Below are positions 15,879 to 27,131 of a DNA stretch of 64,000 nt, in pieces. A program made the position numbers and the translations under genes. A model generated the notes under the pieces. That model did not search any database, was not told the DNA's origin, and saw nothing but the letters and a program-made list of their open reading frames with translations. Every line of letters starts with the position of its first letter. Position 1 is the stretch's first letter. Source of the stretch: Paramecium pentaurelia (taxonomy: Eukaryota; Ciliophora; Oligohymenophorea; Peniculida; Parameciidae); contig CAJJDO010000127.1 in NCBI GenBank assembly GCA_905183005.1, positions 127,308 through 191,307 of the forward strand, written 5' to 3'.

Positions 15879-16417
15879 TAGTTAAAAAATGAAAAAATAT
15901 TAAATATTAAATATCAAATCTTTATTTACTATAATTTTTTATTAAATTATCATATCGACATTAATTTATATTAATACTTATATCTAATAAATAATTTAGG
16001 TAATTTGTATAGATTTGTATGTAATTTTCATAATAAAAATTACAGTTCTAATTGCTATATAATCATAAATGAAAATCTAATTATAAAATGAATTAATATT
16101 TGATTAAAATAATTATTCTATCCAAAATTTATTATTAAAAATATCATTAAAGTAATACTTTAACAATCCCATATCTCAAAGAATCAATAATATTTAAAAA
16201 AAATAACAATCAAGAACTGATGTAATTATATAATTATTTACAATATTTATAATTTATTATTATTGTTAATTAATATAATAATAGATATTTAATTAATTTA
16301 ATATAATTATTATTCAATAATTTATAATATAAAATTAGATTGAATTATTTTGTGGAATTTATGTGCATTTATTATATTAAATTATATTTTAATATTATAC
16401 ATCTGATCTGGATTTCA
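15879..16417. promoter_or_regulatory. Divergent intergenic region between two large membrane-protein genes
   Basis: About 540 bp of almost pure A/T separate the divergent starts at 15878 (minus) and 16418 (plus). Promoters for both must lie here. I see no specific motif and no coding potential. Confidence 0.5.
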
Positions 16418-19400
16418 ATGCTGTAAGATCTCTACCTAAGACAATTTATTTTGTTTTTTATTTTCCCCATATTAAATTCATTAGAATGCAACATTACTTT
16501 TATTGAATCCGATGAATACATTTATTCTAGTTAAAGTAAAAATTTTATAGTTGAAAATGATTCTGATGATCATTCTAATATTAAAGAAAATCAATTTCCT
16601 TTAACTCAATAATTATACAAAGTTTAATATAATCAAGAGGCTCAAATTATTAATACAATAATAATTGATTCTTGGTTAAATGAATTCTTATTAGAAAAAC
16701 AACTTTGTTATCTTTATAAATTAGAAGCTTATTATATTACTTGTATTTTCAATGAAGGATTATTTTAGAATATAGGAGAACAAGAAAAAGAAGGCTAAAG
16801 TCAATAATAATTTTACCCTTTTATTGAACGTTTTAAAATACCCATTTACACTTAAATAGATGAAAATTGTGAATTCTTATTCTAAAATAATCTTTTAGAA
16901 TTATCTGTCTTTTGCACTTCCTTAAAAAGTCTTAATATATACTTTATAAATTAAAAGAACTTGACTATTACTAAATAAGATTACAAAATTGAAGAACCTC
17001 TAAATTAAAAATGTAAAATAATGTATACATAATTCATTGAAAATTCATGTTTATTAATATTTTATGATTGTGTCTCTTGGGCTATATATATTTATAAAAA
17101 TAATCTCCTTAAGTTACTTTTAAATAGAGAAATAGCAATTTAAAATGAACTATCATTCAATATCACTTAAGTTAAAGATATTTAAATTTGTTAAGAAACT
17201 ATTGTATTAATTGAAGATAATTAGTATTATCATTATACTTATAGAACAGAGAACAAATTATTATTAAACTTTTTTTAGGAAATCTCTTTTTTAAAATAGA
17301 TACTATTCAATATTGATTGCAGTTTTATTTAATATTTTCTTGTAGGTTCTGATTATAATAATAAATTTTATATTCAAAATTAAGTCCTCAATTATGAATT
17401 AGAAAATACTCCAAAATTTGTTTATTTTGAGTAAAATATATTCTTTATAATATATGAAGATGAACTTGAAGTAATCTTAAATAAAAAATTCAAAGAAAAG
17501 CTCAAATTAAAAAACTTACCATTGCAATTTATGAAAATTAATAATATCTTTTATTAAATTGATTAAGTAGACAAGGTCATTAGATTTTATAAATATAAAA
17601 TATTGAATAATTCTATTTTTAGACCTTCGAAAAAGTATTTACTATTTTATTCTTATTATTAACAATTAATTAGCGATTCTCCTTCTTTTTGTATTAAATT
17701 GATAAACAAAGAAATATCAAATAACATTATTAATTATTCTTTCTCATTAAATTGTAAATGCTAAAACATTGAGACATTGTTTATATAAAAAACATTAGCA
17801 TATTTACAAGATAATTACAAAATTATAATAAAATAAGACCCTTTAAATTTAATTGACATTATTAGTGATTAATAATCATTTGATTAAATTTGTCTTATAC
17901 CTAAAAACTTACTTTAAAATTCTAAATTTTTATATTATAATTCAAATGATAAAGCTTATTCCATATTTTAAACTGAAAAATATTTGAATATTTTATTTTG
18001 TGATAACTAATAATTAATCCAAATTTATATTCATAAATAAAAGGTATTTAATTATTATGATCGTTTTCTATTTCTAGAATATTAGGTAGATCATTTTAGA
18101 TATCTTAAAATTTAACATGATGAACCAATTTATAGGGAATATAAATTAGACAGTATTATTTAAGAAGTTTTCCATTGTTCCAATTATGTATTAATTTTTA
18201 CCTAATCATAAAGTTTAATTTTATTTGATTTAAATTCGGAACTTAAAGTTTAATTGCCTATTATATTGAACCATCTATTGTTAAATATTTACTAAGCAAA
18301 TATTAATTAAAATGATAAGCCTAAATAGTTTTGTTTCAATATACATAGAAATTCTTACATTATTCAGTATTATGAACATTTCATTTTTTTAAAGAATGGT
18401 AATCTTTATCATTTCAATTTAAAATAATAGTAAATTATACAAATAAAATAATTAAATCATCTACAAGAAGATGGCTATCAAATTATTGCTGTAGATATAA
18501 CCTAAAATGTGCTTATAAGATACTTTTTTAATCTAATAGATTTAATATTGTGGTAGAAGTATACTTTTCCTAATTCTAAAGTAATACAGCCATTAGCTTA
18601 TTAAGAAGTCTAAGAATTTTTTACAATCGGAGTTATTACCAAAAATATATCTTATACACATATTTTTTCAGTTTCAGAGACTAAACAACTTAAATTGAAA
18701 TAAACTATTTAAATTAATTAGAATCATACTTTTATTTCATTCAAAAAATTATATTATTTTAATACAAATAATGAGATTTAAGTATTAGACTTACATAATT
18801 TTTATATCTAATTTAAACCTTTACTTAATAAATAAAATAATATTAAATTAAATGAAACCTTAATGTTTTACATTACTACAGAATCTAATAATAGTTCTAA
18901 AGTTGAATTTAATGTAAACCTTTCTATTTTTGTTAATTGTGCTAAATTGATGCCACTCTATAATCAATTCTCTATTATCTTAGATAAGAATAATCATAAA
19001 ATAATAGATTCAAATGACCTATTTGAAGGAACCATCGATATTCTAAAAATATAAGACAATTCAAATGTACTTTTAGAAGGTCCTTTCCTAAAATCTCAAA
19101 TCCAAAATGAATTATAAATTGAAACCTATATCATAGAGCAATTTAATGTTAAAGTTAATTTAACAACTATTTAATCATTCTCTTACTATAAACAAATCAT
19201 CAAAATATTAGTTCAAGATGAATACTAAATAATAAGTAAATTTGGCAAAATTTTAAAAGGCTTTTATATTAACAAATATTAAATTATGTTCATATACTTT
19301 ATTGAAGAAATAATAAAAGCTTAAATTTTTAGGATAAACCAAGATGATTTATCTTTAATAATGGATTCAAATGAATTTATTATTAATGATGCTTATAATC

Positions 19401-20353
19401 ATTAAGATATTATATAAATAGAGAATCTATTTTAAACTAGAAACAATCCTAAAGATATTATCTTTTATGCTTAAAATGGTAAAATTTATGAATTATCAAA
19501 TAAAAATGGAGTTGAAAATTTATTACTCATTTAAAATTCAAATTAAATTTATTTATAATTAAAATTTGATAATTCTTATAATTTTCTTACAATTAATACT
19601 ATTAAAATTCTTTAAATGGAATTAGATATTATTCATTAATTTACATTTGATTTTGATAAAATACAAGAAGATTTATCTTAATATGTATACGATATTAATA
19701 ATAATAAATACTAATAGAAAAAAATTTATTCTTTAAAAGCATTTTTAAATAATTAAACTCTAAATATCAAATGCTTAATAATTTTAGATGATTTCTCTAT
19801 CCTTCAATTTATTTAGATTGATTAAGATAATGGAAATAAAAATTATACTTTTTAAAAAATAGCAAGACATCCATACAACTAGATTTTTAATTTACATTTT
19901 ATAGATGAAAACTATTTAATTTTATATGAAGGGTATAATTATTTTATTTTTGATTTTCGATTAACAAAATTGATTCATGATTATTCATTTTTCTATTTAG
20001 GTAACATAAATAAACTATATTAATATAATACTACACATTACATTATTTAATAAGACGATATGAATGGTTTTATACTTGTGTAGATAGATTATAGAATTAG
20101 TATTATTGATGATTAAATTAAAAATGAAACATGCACTTTAATTGCAGAAAACAAGATATCTAAGGCACAGATCATTTTATAGGTTAATAAGATTTAAAAT
20201 TAAAATAAATTTATTCTAGATATGACCTAATATGGAATAGTATTTTTCATTTTGATTATTATACTTATGATCCTATATTTTTTTATTAGAAGATCTTTCT
20301 TAAAATAAACAATACAATAGCCAAGCAGAGAATTCTCATTTTTAAGTTAATGA
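16418..20353 (+). CDS. Large single-pass membrane protein, unknown function
   Basis: The ATG at 16418 leads to TGA ending at 20353 in one uninterrupted code-6 frame of 1312 codons (1311 residues). A hydrophobic N-terminus (about residues 8-22, FILFFIFPILNS) looks like a signal peptide. The body is a long N/Q/I/Y-rich presumably luminal or extracellular region with scattered cysteines and many N-x-S/T sites. Near the end is one strong transmembrane helix (YGIVFFILIIILMILYFFIRR) followed by a short basic tail. There is no recognisable catalytic motif. Its layout (signal peptide, about 1200-residue ectodomain, NxTC motif, QIxL segment, TM helix, Arg-rich tail) matches the protein at 39654-43999, so the two may be members of one ciliate family. 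It could be a beta-propeller-like ectodomain, but I cannot show that. Confidence 0.8.
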
Positions 20354-20880
20354 TATATTTCAACTATAATAAAAATAATTATAATTATTATTGCCTTAAT
20401 ATATTAATATTTATAAATCATAATAATATAAATTAATTTGTTACTTTAAATTTGATAAATGAAAATAATAGATTTATTAATAAAAGTAGATTAACATCTA
20501 TTTCAAATTCATTTAGATAATATAATGTATATAAATTTATTTAATTACATTATTAGAGATTTAAAAGTTTTAAGGAATTATAGTCTCCTTATATAGTTTA
20601 ATGAAAAAATATATATTTTAGATTCAAAATAGAAATAAAACTAAATGATTTTATTCTTAAATTCATTTAGTTTTAAAATTAATACTAAAATATCATCTAT
20701 TAGAGAATTATTATGAATAATTTATTTATTTATTTAAATTTGAATCCAAAAATTACTTAGATTAAAGTAATTCTGAATATTTATACAATTGTGATTAGTT
20801 TAATGATCAAAATCTATATTTTAAAAAATAGAGTGCTGTTAATAATAAAGTTTGTATTTAATTTAATAATTTATTCAAAT
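20354..20880. other. Intergenic with one hairpin
   Basis: About 530 bp of AT-rich sequence lie between two plus-strand genes. The only structured element seen is the 13-bp inverted repeat at 20636-20675, listed separately. Confidence 0.5.
20636..20675. repeat. 13-bp perfect inverted repeat
   Basis: TAAAACTAAATGA at 20636-20648 is exactly complementary to 20663-20675, with a 14-nt loop. It lies in the intergenic stretch and could fold as a hairpin in the 3' region of the upstream transcript. It may also be chance in AT-rich DNA. Confidence 0.6.
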
Positions 20881-22277
20881 ATGTAAAGTGAGAGAATAAA
20901 ATCAAAAAAGAGAGTTAAGCACTACGAATTTCTATATGATTCTAAAATTGGTTCAGGTGCTTATGCTAATGTGTATATGGGGAGGGATATTTATAATGAT
21001 TCAAGTAGTTAAATATGATAAAAATAGCTGTGGCAATAAAAATTATAAGTAATAATTTAATTAAGAGTGATTACACATCTCAACAAATAAAGAGAGAAGT
21101 TGAGATAATGAAATCATTTAATCATTAGAATATTGTGAAGTTATTGGATGTATTTCATAGCACAAACAATATATATATAGTGACAGAATATTGTAATGGG
21201 GGAGACTTGAAAGCATATTTAGGATCAAGAACATTAAGTGAGGATAGAGCCCTTTAAATATTTAAATAAATTTTAAATGGATTATAGGAATTATTAAGGA
21301 ATGGAATAGTTCATAGAGATTTAAAACCTGCAAATATTCTACTGTAGGATGGTATATTCAAAATTACAGATTTTGGATTTGCAAAACGAGTATAAATGGA
21401 TTCAACAATGTCATCACTTGTTGGAACCCCTTTGTATATGGCACCTTAAATCTTAAAGAGATAGCCATATACAAGTAAATCAGATATTTGGTCACTTGGA
21501 TTAATTTTGTATGAAATGATTTACAAAATAACTCCTTGGCATTCAACTAATGTAGTTGAATTATTGAATAGATTAGATAAAGAACCATTGAAATTTCCAT
21601 TTTAACCATAAATTGAATTACTGACAAGATAAATAATTATAGGTTGTTTAGGTAAAGAAGAGAAGGATAGATGGGGATGGGATTAATTGATGAAAGCAGT
21701 TTAAGGGAATGAAAAATAATAACTAATGAATATATATCTGACGAAAGAATTGTATTATGTCACAAAGAAATAATAAATGCATAAACAATAATCTTAATAA
21801 AATTTATAAGAATATTGTAGAACAAGTAGCACTTAATCATCTCCTATAAGATCAATAAGTACAAAGAGAACAAAAACTATTACTAATGAAAATAACAGTA
21901 GTGTATTGTTATCTGAATTAATAAAGAAAAAATAATAAATCTATAAGATTTTTGAATTGCTTGAGAAATAACTTGATAAATTATCAATATTGAAATTGGA
22001 TTAATGCAAATAATATTTGTAGGAATAAAGATCAAGATTAGTGTGTGCTAATATTGAATAGATTTATAATAAAGAAGATGAAAGAGAATTGATTTAATAA
22101 TAGAAGATTCTGTAATAATATTCAGCTAATTTTGGTGTTTAGATTATGATACTTCTCTTGAAGAGTTATCGTAAGATCATTATTAATAATTATCAAACAG
22201 GCACTTTGATTTTGGATTATGCTGATAAATAAACAATTGAGAATTGCTCTGTTTTAGTTTCAAATCAATATAAGTGA
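20881..22277 (+). CDS. ULK/ATG1-like serine/threonine protein kinase
   Basis: The ATG at 20881 and one intron (21005-21027, 23 nt; it removes an in-frame TGA) give 457 residues. Kinase landmarks are the Gly-loop IGSGAYANVY (about 23-32), VAIK with Lys46, HRDLKPANILL with His137/Asp139, DFGFAKRV with Asp156, GTPLYMAP and SDIWSLGLILYEM. The DFGFA(K/R) and GTPLYMAP signatures and the short DLKAYL...LSEDRA linker fit the ATG1/ULK group, which starts autophagy in other eukaryotes; other ULK-like branches are also possible. After the catalytic domain comes a Q-rich linker and a C-terminal helical region with no clear named domain. The next gene starts 32 bp downstream on the same strand. A 20-nt intron beginning at 21008 would give the same frame, but GTA at 21005 is more typical. 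Confidence 0.85.
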
Positions 22278-22309
22278 TTATAGTTTATTTATATATCATT
22301 TTAATTTTA

Positions 22310-23030
22310 ATGTCAACATCAAGATTAGCAATTAGATTATATACCTATAGAGGTTATTCAGCACCATGGAGAGTAAGTATTATGCTTAAATTGAAATAAC
22401 TTCAATTCTAACCATTTTTTGTAAATTTACCTAAAGCTGAGTAATTATCAAATATGTATTCATAAATCAATCCACTTTAAGTAAATCTAATAATTTCTAT
22501 ATATTTATAGATTGTTCCTACATTAGAAATTAATGGATAATTATTACATGAAAGTATGGCCATTGCAGAATACTTAGAAGAAGAGTTTCCAAGAAATAAA
22601 TTATTACCCAAATCTCCTTTAGAAAAAGCTATAGTTAGGTAATTCTAAATATATCTTTAGATCTATGTGTGAAACTGTAAATAGTGGCATTCATCCATAT
22701 CATGCATCTAGATTTTATAAATATGTTCACAATTATGTGAGTGATATAAATAGATAAGAAATTTCAGAACCTTTCTTAGAAAGAGGATTTACAGGTTTAT
22801 ATTAAATATCATTTATTATAGCATTAAATGCTCTTGTGGAAAAACATGGAGGAGATTATGCTTTCGGGAACCAAGTTACAATAGCTGATGCATTCTTGTA
22901 TCCAGCATTTAGAGGAGATGATGTATCTTATTTAGTCAATTTGGATAAATACCCAGCCCTTAAAAAGGTTGTAGAGAATTTGGATCAACTGCCAGAATTT
23001 GCATATGAGCATCCAGATTCTCAAGGATGA
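22310..23030 (+). CDS. Zeta-class glutathione transferase / maleylacetoacetate isomerase
   Basis: The ATG is at 22310. Introns are 22481-22510 (30 nt), 22639-22660 (22 nt) and most likely 22795-22821 (27 nt), giving 213 residues (222 if the last is retained). The N-terminal thioredoxin-like domain has RGYSAPWRVSIMLKL where the family has S-x-x-SWRVRI, then NPLQ-IVPTLEI and HESMAIAEYLEEEFP, the glutathione-binding and dimer segments. The C-terminal helical domain ends GDYAFGNQVTIADAFLYP, the usual GST C-terminal signature. The enzyme isomerises maleylacetoacetate to fumarylacetoacetate in tyrosine breakdown using glutathione. Removing the third intron turns an awkward insert into GFTALNALVEKHGG, matching the family. 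That intron is a multiple of three and has no TGA, so splice failure would add nine residues rather than a stop. Confidence 0.9.
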
Positions 23031-23438
23031 CATTATAATTATGAATAAATATTTATTACAATATAATCTATTTTTTTTGGAACCTATCATAATAAGAATG
23101 TTAATCAACCTAAAGATATAATTATATATCTTATATTTTTGTGTTGATATATATATATATATTTACTAAAACAAATAATTTATATATTATTATTTATTAA
23201 TTATGCAAATTTTATATAATATGGATTTTATCATTATATAAAGAGTGTGATTTATAAAGTGGGTTATTAATTTAAATATTAACAATGTTTAGATGAAGTT
23301 ATTAATGATATCGATAGTTTTTAAGAGATATTATAATACTCTTAATAATAGATTGATTATATAATTAATCAGACAATATCAGTATCTTTTTGTATATAAT
23401 GATCACAATTCTATGATGCAATTATTAATTATAATATT
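23031..23438. other. Intergenic, AT-rich with a TA dinucleotide run
   Basis: About 400 bp separate two plus-strand genes. It includes a short (TA)n run near 23145-23162. No gene is seen; the promoter of the aldo-keto reductase gene is expected at its right end. Confidence 0.5.
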
Positions 23439-24564
23439 ATGTAATATAATCGTTTAGGAAATACAGGGTTATTAGTTTCTTAATTGGGATTTGGTAACAT
23501 GGTCAATTTCCAACCTGAAGATGAGGAAGTCAATGTGGCCATTATTAAGAGAGCATATGAGGCTGGAATCAATTTCTTTGATACTGCAGAATTGTTCTTA
23601 ATTCCTATCTATTATTAGTTATCAACATGGAGAAGCTGAGAAGTAACTTGGTAGATCCATTAAAATACTTAATATTCCAAGAGAGAAATTAGTAATTACT
23701 ACAAAAGTGTTTGGTAACTAAGCTCCAGGAGGTATTTGATAATTTATAGGATTTAGGATTAAATGTGAATAGAATGTGTACATTAAATAGAAAGCATATC
23801 ATTGAAGCTGTTAATACTAGTCTAAAGAATCTATAATTAGATTATGTAGATGTTGTATATGCTCATTAATATGATTGTGAAACACCTATTGAAGAGATAG
23901 TCAGAGGATTTAATACAGTAATTGAGGATGGCAAAGCATTCTATTGGGCTACTAGTAATTGGAATGCTGCTTAAATTCAAGAGGCTATTAATTATGCAGA
24001 TTCTCATGGATTGATTCGACCTATAGCTGATCAAGGAGAATATCATATGTTGGAGAGAAAGAGATTTGAATAAGAATTCGTAGGTTTGTATGAGAAATAC
24101 AATTATGGAACTACTATCTATAGTCCTTTGTGTGGAGGATTCTTAACAGGAAAGTATTTAGAAGGAATTCCTGAAAATAGTAGATGTGGAAAAGATAATG
24201 GATGGTTAACAAAGGAGAGAGCTACAAATAGATTCTTATTGAAATATAGTAATAATATTTCAATATAATAATAGCAAGTAATCCAAAGTGTGTAGAAGGA
24301 TTGAAATAATTTGTAGCTTTGGCTAAGGAATTATCAGTTACTCCAGCTTAATTAGCATTAGCTTGGACAATGAGAAATAAGGATATTGATGTTGCTATTA
24401 CTGGAGCAAGAACAGTAGCATAATTGGAAGAATCATTGGGAAGCATTGAATTATTAAAGAAATTTGATAAAGATTTAGATGAAAAATTAGAGAAAGTGTT
24501 TGAAAATGCACCAAAATAAGAAATGGATTTTAGAACATTAAAACCAATACCAAATAGAAGATGA
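23439..24564 (+). CDS. Aldo-keto reductase, voltage-gated K+ channel beta-subunit type
   Basis: The ATG is at 23439. Introns are 23594-23618 (25 nt), 23732-23756 (25 nt) and 24249-24274 (26 nt), giving exactly 349 residues. The (beta/alpha)8 AKR fold is shown by NRLGNTGLLVSQLGFG at the start and the catalytic tetrad Asp (FFDTAE), Tyr (FYQHGEAE), Lys (ITTKVFG) and His (VYAHQYD). It continues with VEDGKAFYWATSNW, a cofactor-site segment GFLTGKY, and the C-terminal PAQLALAWTMRNKDIDVAITGARTV block. Length and the NVNR...H-IIEA-NTSLK-LQLDYVDV-Y segment match the Kv beta (AKR6/14) branch, which binds NADPH and modulates K+ channels. A cyclic-nucleotide-type K+ channel gene lies 2.6 kb downstream; any functional pairing is inference. 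It could equally be a stand-alone reductase. Confidence 0.9.
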
Positions 24565-24624
24565 TCAATTTATTTATTAGAAGTATTATTATTATAAAAA
24601 ATAATTAATAATAGAAATATTTCT

Positions 24625-25629
24625 TCATATTAAATACTCAAATACTTTCTCTTAGACTTATCTTATTAATGATTTCTCAGATTTATCATTTGTAATAACA
24701 ATATCTGATTTTTTTATTTTAATTTCTGCTTTCATTTATGATTCAATTCTATGTAATATTTATTCTTAACTTAAACCACTTCTTTCTTTGACTCTATAAT
24801 AAAATAATCACATAACCTTTTAATAATTTCTTCTTGACTAGTCACTACAACTGTAATAATGGGGAAACAGAAATATTCTAAAACTTTACTCTCAAATAAT
24901 AGTGGAGCATCAATCACTACATATTGATCCTTTTGAATAAAACATATTTTCCATATAGATTTAGCTATTTCTTTAAAAATGAATTTATTTGTAATAGCTT
25001 GCAATTATTTTCTTTTTTGACTATCTTAAAATACTGAAAATGCTAATCAATACTAGTTACCCACATCTGCTAACTTCTATCTATCAATAGGTTATCCATC
25101 TTGTTGGCCTGCTAGAATGGAAAGTCCGAATCTCTAAACAATTAATTTATAAGCTGGTTTGCCAGGTTCTACAATATCTCTGGCTATTTAATCGCAATCT
25201 ATTATTTAGACTTTAAGGAATTCATTAAAGTATTTGGCTATGGTTGATTTACCACAACCAATTCCTCCTGTTATACCTACAATTTGAACTCTTCCGATAT
25301 AATGTTGAATTCCAAATATAATGATTAAGGTTATTATGAATCTTACTATTTTGTCAAAGAAATCAAAAAAATTCCATGTAATCAATACATTGAATAAATA
25401 TACTGCAATAAAGAGGAATATCTCATCAATTCGATATCTATAATTTATAAATCATAATGCCTTACCTTCTTCTAAATTTACGCTTGTTTAAGTTTATAAG
25501 GATGCATAATAGACATAATAAGGCTAAATAAAATGGATAACATATATATTCTATTATATGTATTTCTGTATGTTCAGAATGAATAATCTCTTCAATTATT
25601 ACTTATTCTTCACTATTTAATTATTCCAT
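24625..25629 (-). CDS. Dephospho-CoA kinase with N-terminal membrane segments
   Basis: The ATG at 25629, with introns 25438-25465 (28 nt), 25043-25060 (18 nt) and 24794-24816 (23 nt), gives 311 residues in exact frame. From residue 110 it is a CoaE-type kinase: P-loop ITGGIGCGKST (112-120), IDCDQIARDIVEPG, DRQKLADVAF, LQAITNKFI, VVIDAPLLFES, a lid RVKERSGLSQEQ followed by HRIESQ, and SDIVITND. It would phosphorylate the ribose 3'-OH of dephospho-CoA, the last step of CoA synthesis. Before the kinase is an extension of about 105 residues with three hydrophobic helices (about 28-47, 60-76 and 84-101) separated by basic loops, not expected in ordinary CoaE. This suggests anchoring to mitochondria or another membrane. 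Its start is only 34 bp from the divergent trichocyst gene. Confidence 0.88.
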
Positions 25630-25663
25630 TAAAATATTCGTTTTTTGTTTTTATTAATATATT
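25630..25663. promoter_or_regulatory. 34-bp divergent start-to-start interval
   Basis: Only 34 bp separate the ATG of dephospho-CoA kinase (25629, minus) from the ATG of a trichocyst matrix protein (25664, plus). Both promoters and 5' leaders must therefore overlap each other or lie partly inside coding sequence, unless one start is further downstream. Confidence 0.5.
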
Positions 25664-26802
25664 ATGAAATCAGCATTGCTTCTTTTAGTCATTGCTTTGG
25701 CAACAGCTTCAACAGTTACAGACCTTACTTAGAGATTGTCAAACTATGCCGATCATCCTTTTGGATCTTCCATGATTAACTTAGTCAGTGTTAATATGAA
25801 AACTGGTGGATCACTCAATGAACTTAAATAACTTCTCTAACAAATCAAGGATGAATTAATTGCACTTACACAATTATAAGATTAAGAAAATGGCACTTTC
25901 ACAAGAAGATCTCAAGTTGACCTTGCTAAACTATAAGCCACACTAGAATAAGCTTAATAAGACCTTGATAATTAAAGATAAGAATAATCAAGTCTTAGTA
26001 ATGAATTGACTACCCTTTAAACCAGAGTTAAAGAAGATTAAGCAGCCCTTGATAGAAATGGCAGAGGCAGCTCTGATGCTTAATCTAGACTTGATGCTGA
26101 AAATGCCGATTTTGCTACCAAATACTCTGATTATAGTGATGCTATCTTAGCATGCAAAGAGGCCTAAAGATTATTACTTAATTTAAGAGGAGAAGGTGCA
26201 TCTCTAATTCAATTAACGTATTATTAAATATTTATATATAGTCAAGACACTAAGAGCAATCTTATTTAAACTAAAGAGAACTTCTAAAAGATCAAAGAGA
26301 TTCTTGAAGCTCATACAAAAAAGAGTTCACTCACTCTTTTCTAACCAATTATTGAAGGTTTGGCTGAAATGACCACAAAAGTTAATCCAGAAACTTTAAA
26401 TAATGTTTTGAGTTTGGTTGCTAGATTAATAACTGCCTTATAAGAAGGATAAGATTAATTAGAAGCTAATCATAAGACTTAAGTAGAAAATCTTAGTAGA
26501 TTGGGAGATGATTTAAGAAATGAAAAGCAAACCCTTTAAGTTTCTTTAGCTACAGCCAACAATAGACTTAAAGAAATCCAATCAAGATTAAATGAATTAG
26601 ATGGTTTAATCAATATCTCTAATGCTATTGTTGAAGTCACCTAATTAAATATTTAGGATGCTACTAGAATCAATGAATTAGAAGATTAAGAATACAGCAA
26701 TCAAAAAGTTAGCAGGTTATCTATCATTATTATTCTAGACAAACCGAAATTGATATCGTAGATAGATTAATTGAATATATCAACCAAAAACTATCAGAAT
26801 GA
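25664..26802 (+). CDS. Trichocyst matrix protein (TMP family)
   Basis: The ATG at 25664, with introns 26218-26241 (24 nt) and 26716-26738 (23 nt), gives 363 residues. A clear signal peptide (MKSALLLLVIALATAS) is followed by a heptad-rich coiled-coil precursor with acidic Q/E/L-rich helices and a mid-protein CKEAQRLL motif. This is the layout of Paramecium trichocyst matrix proteins, which are secreted-granule proteins cleaved into small coiled-coil chains that crystallise in the trichocyst core and expand on exocytosis. Codon use is richer in G/C (GCC, CTT, AAG) than neighbouring large genes, as expected for a highly expressed family. The second intron joins AG to A to restore the C-terminal ...RLIEYINQKLSE. 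The first intron is a TGA-free multiple of three. Confidence 0.88.
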
Positions 26803-27131
26803 TTAATAAATCATATGCATATATTCAATTTTTATTAATATTCCATATCATCTTAATATTTAGTACTTATTCTGATAAATATTAATTTTTACAGAAATAT
26901 TTTCATAAGATAATAAATCTCTATAGTGATTTGAATAAGATTTTAATTTCTAACATATAGATATGATAAATGATTATAAGAGTACATTAATATATATATT
27001 AATTATACTAAGATATATTGATATCAATAGTAAATTAAATTACTTAATGATTTATTATATTTAATTGATGTTCTATATTCAAATGTCTAATTTATTATTT
27101 ATAGTGTAATTTAAACAACTTGACAGATAAG
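26803..27131. other. Intergenic, AT-rich
   Basis: About 330 bp separate two plus-strand genes. No coding frame or structured element is seen. The promoter of the K+ channel gene is expected here; 27100-27131 is the immediate leader. Confidence 0.5.

Noticed and set aside
23145..23165. TA-repeat as an IES or origin
   Set aside because: It is a simple AT microsatellite in spacer DNA with no paired TA-bounded ends recognisable.
27120..27131. TTG start for the K+ channel (four extra residues)
   Set aside because: A normal ATG follows at 27132; Paramecium does not need TTG initiation.
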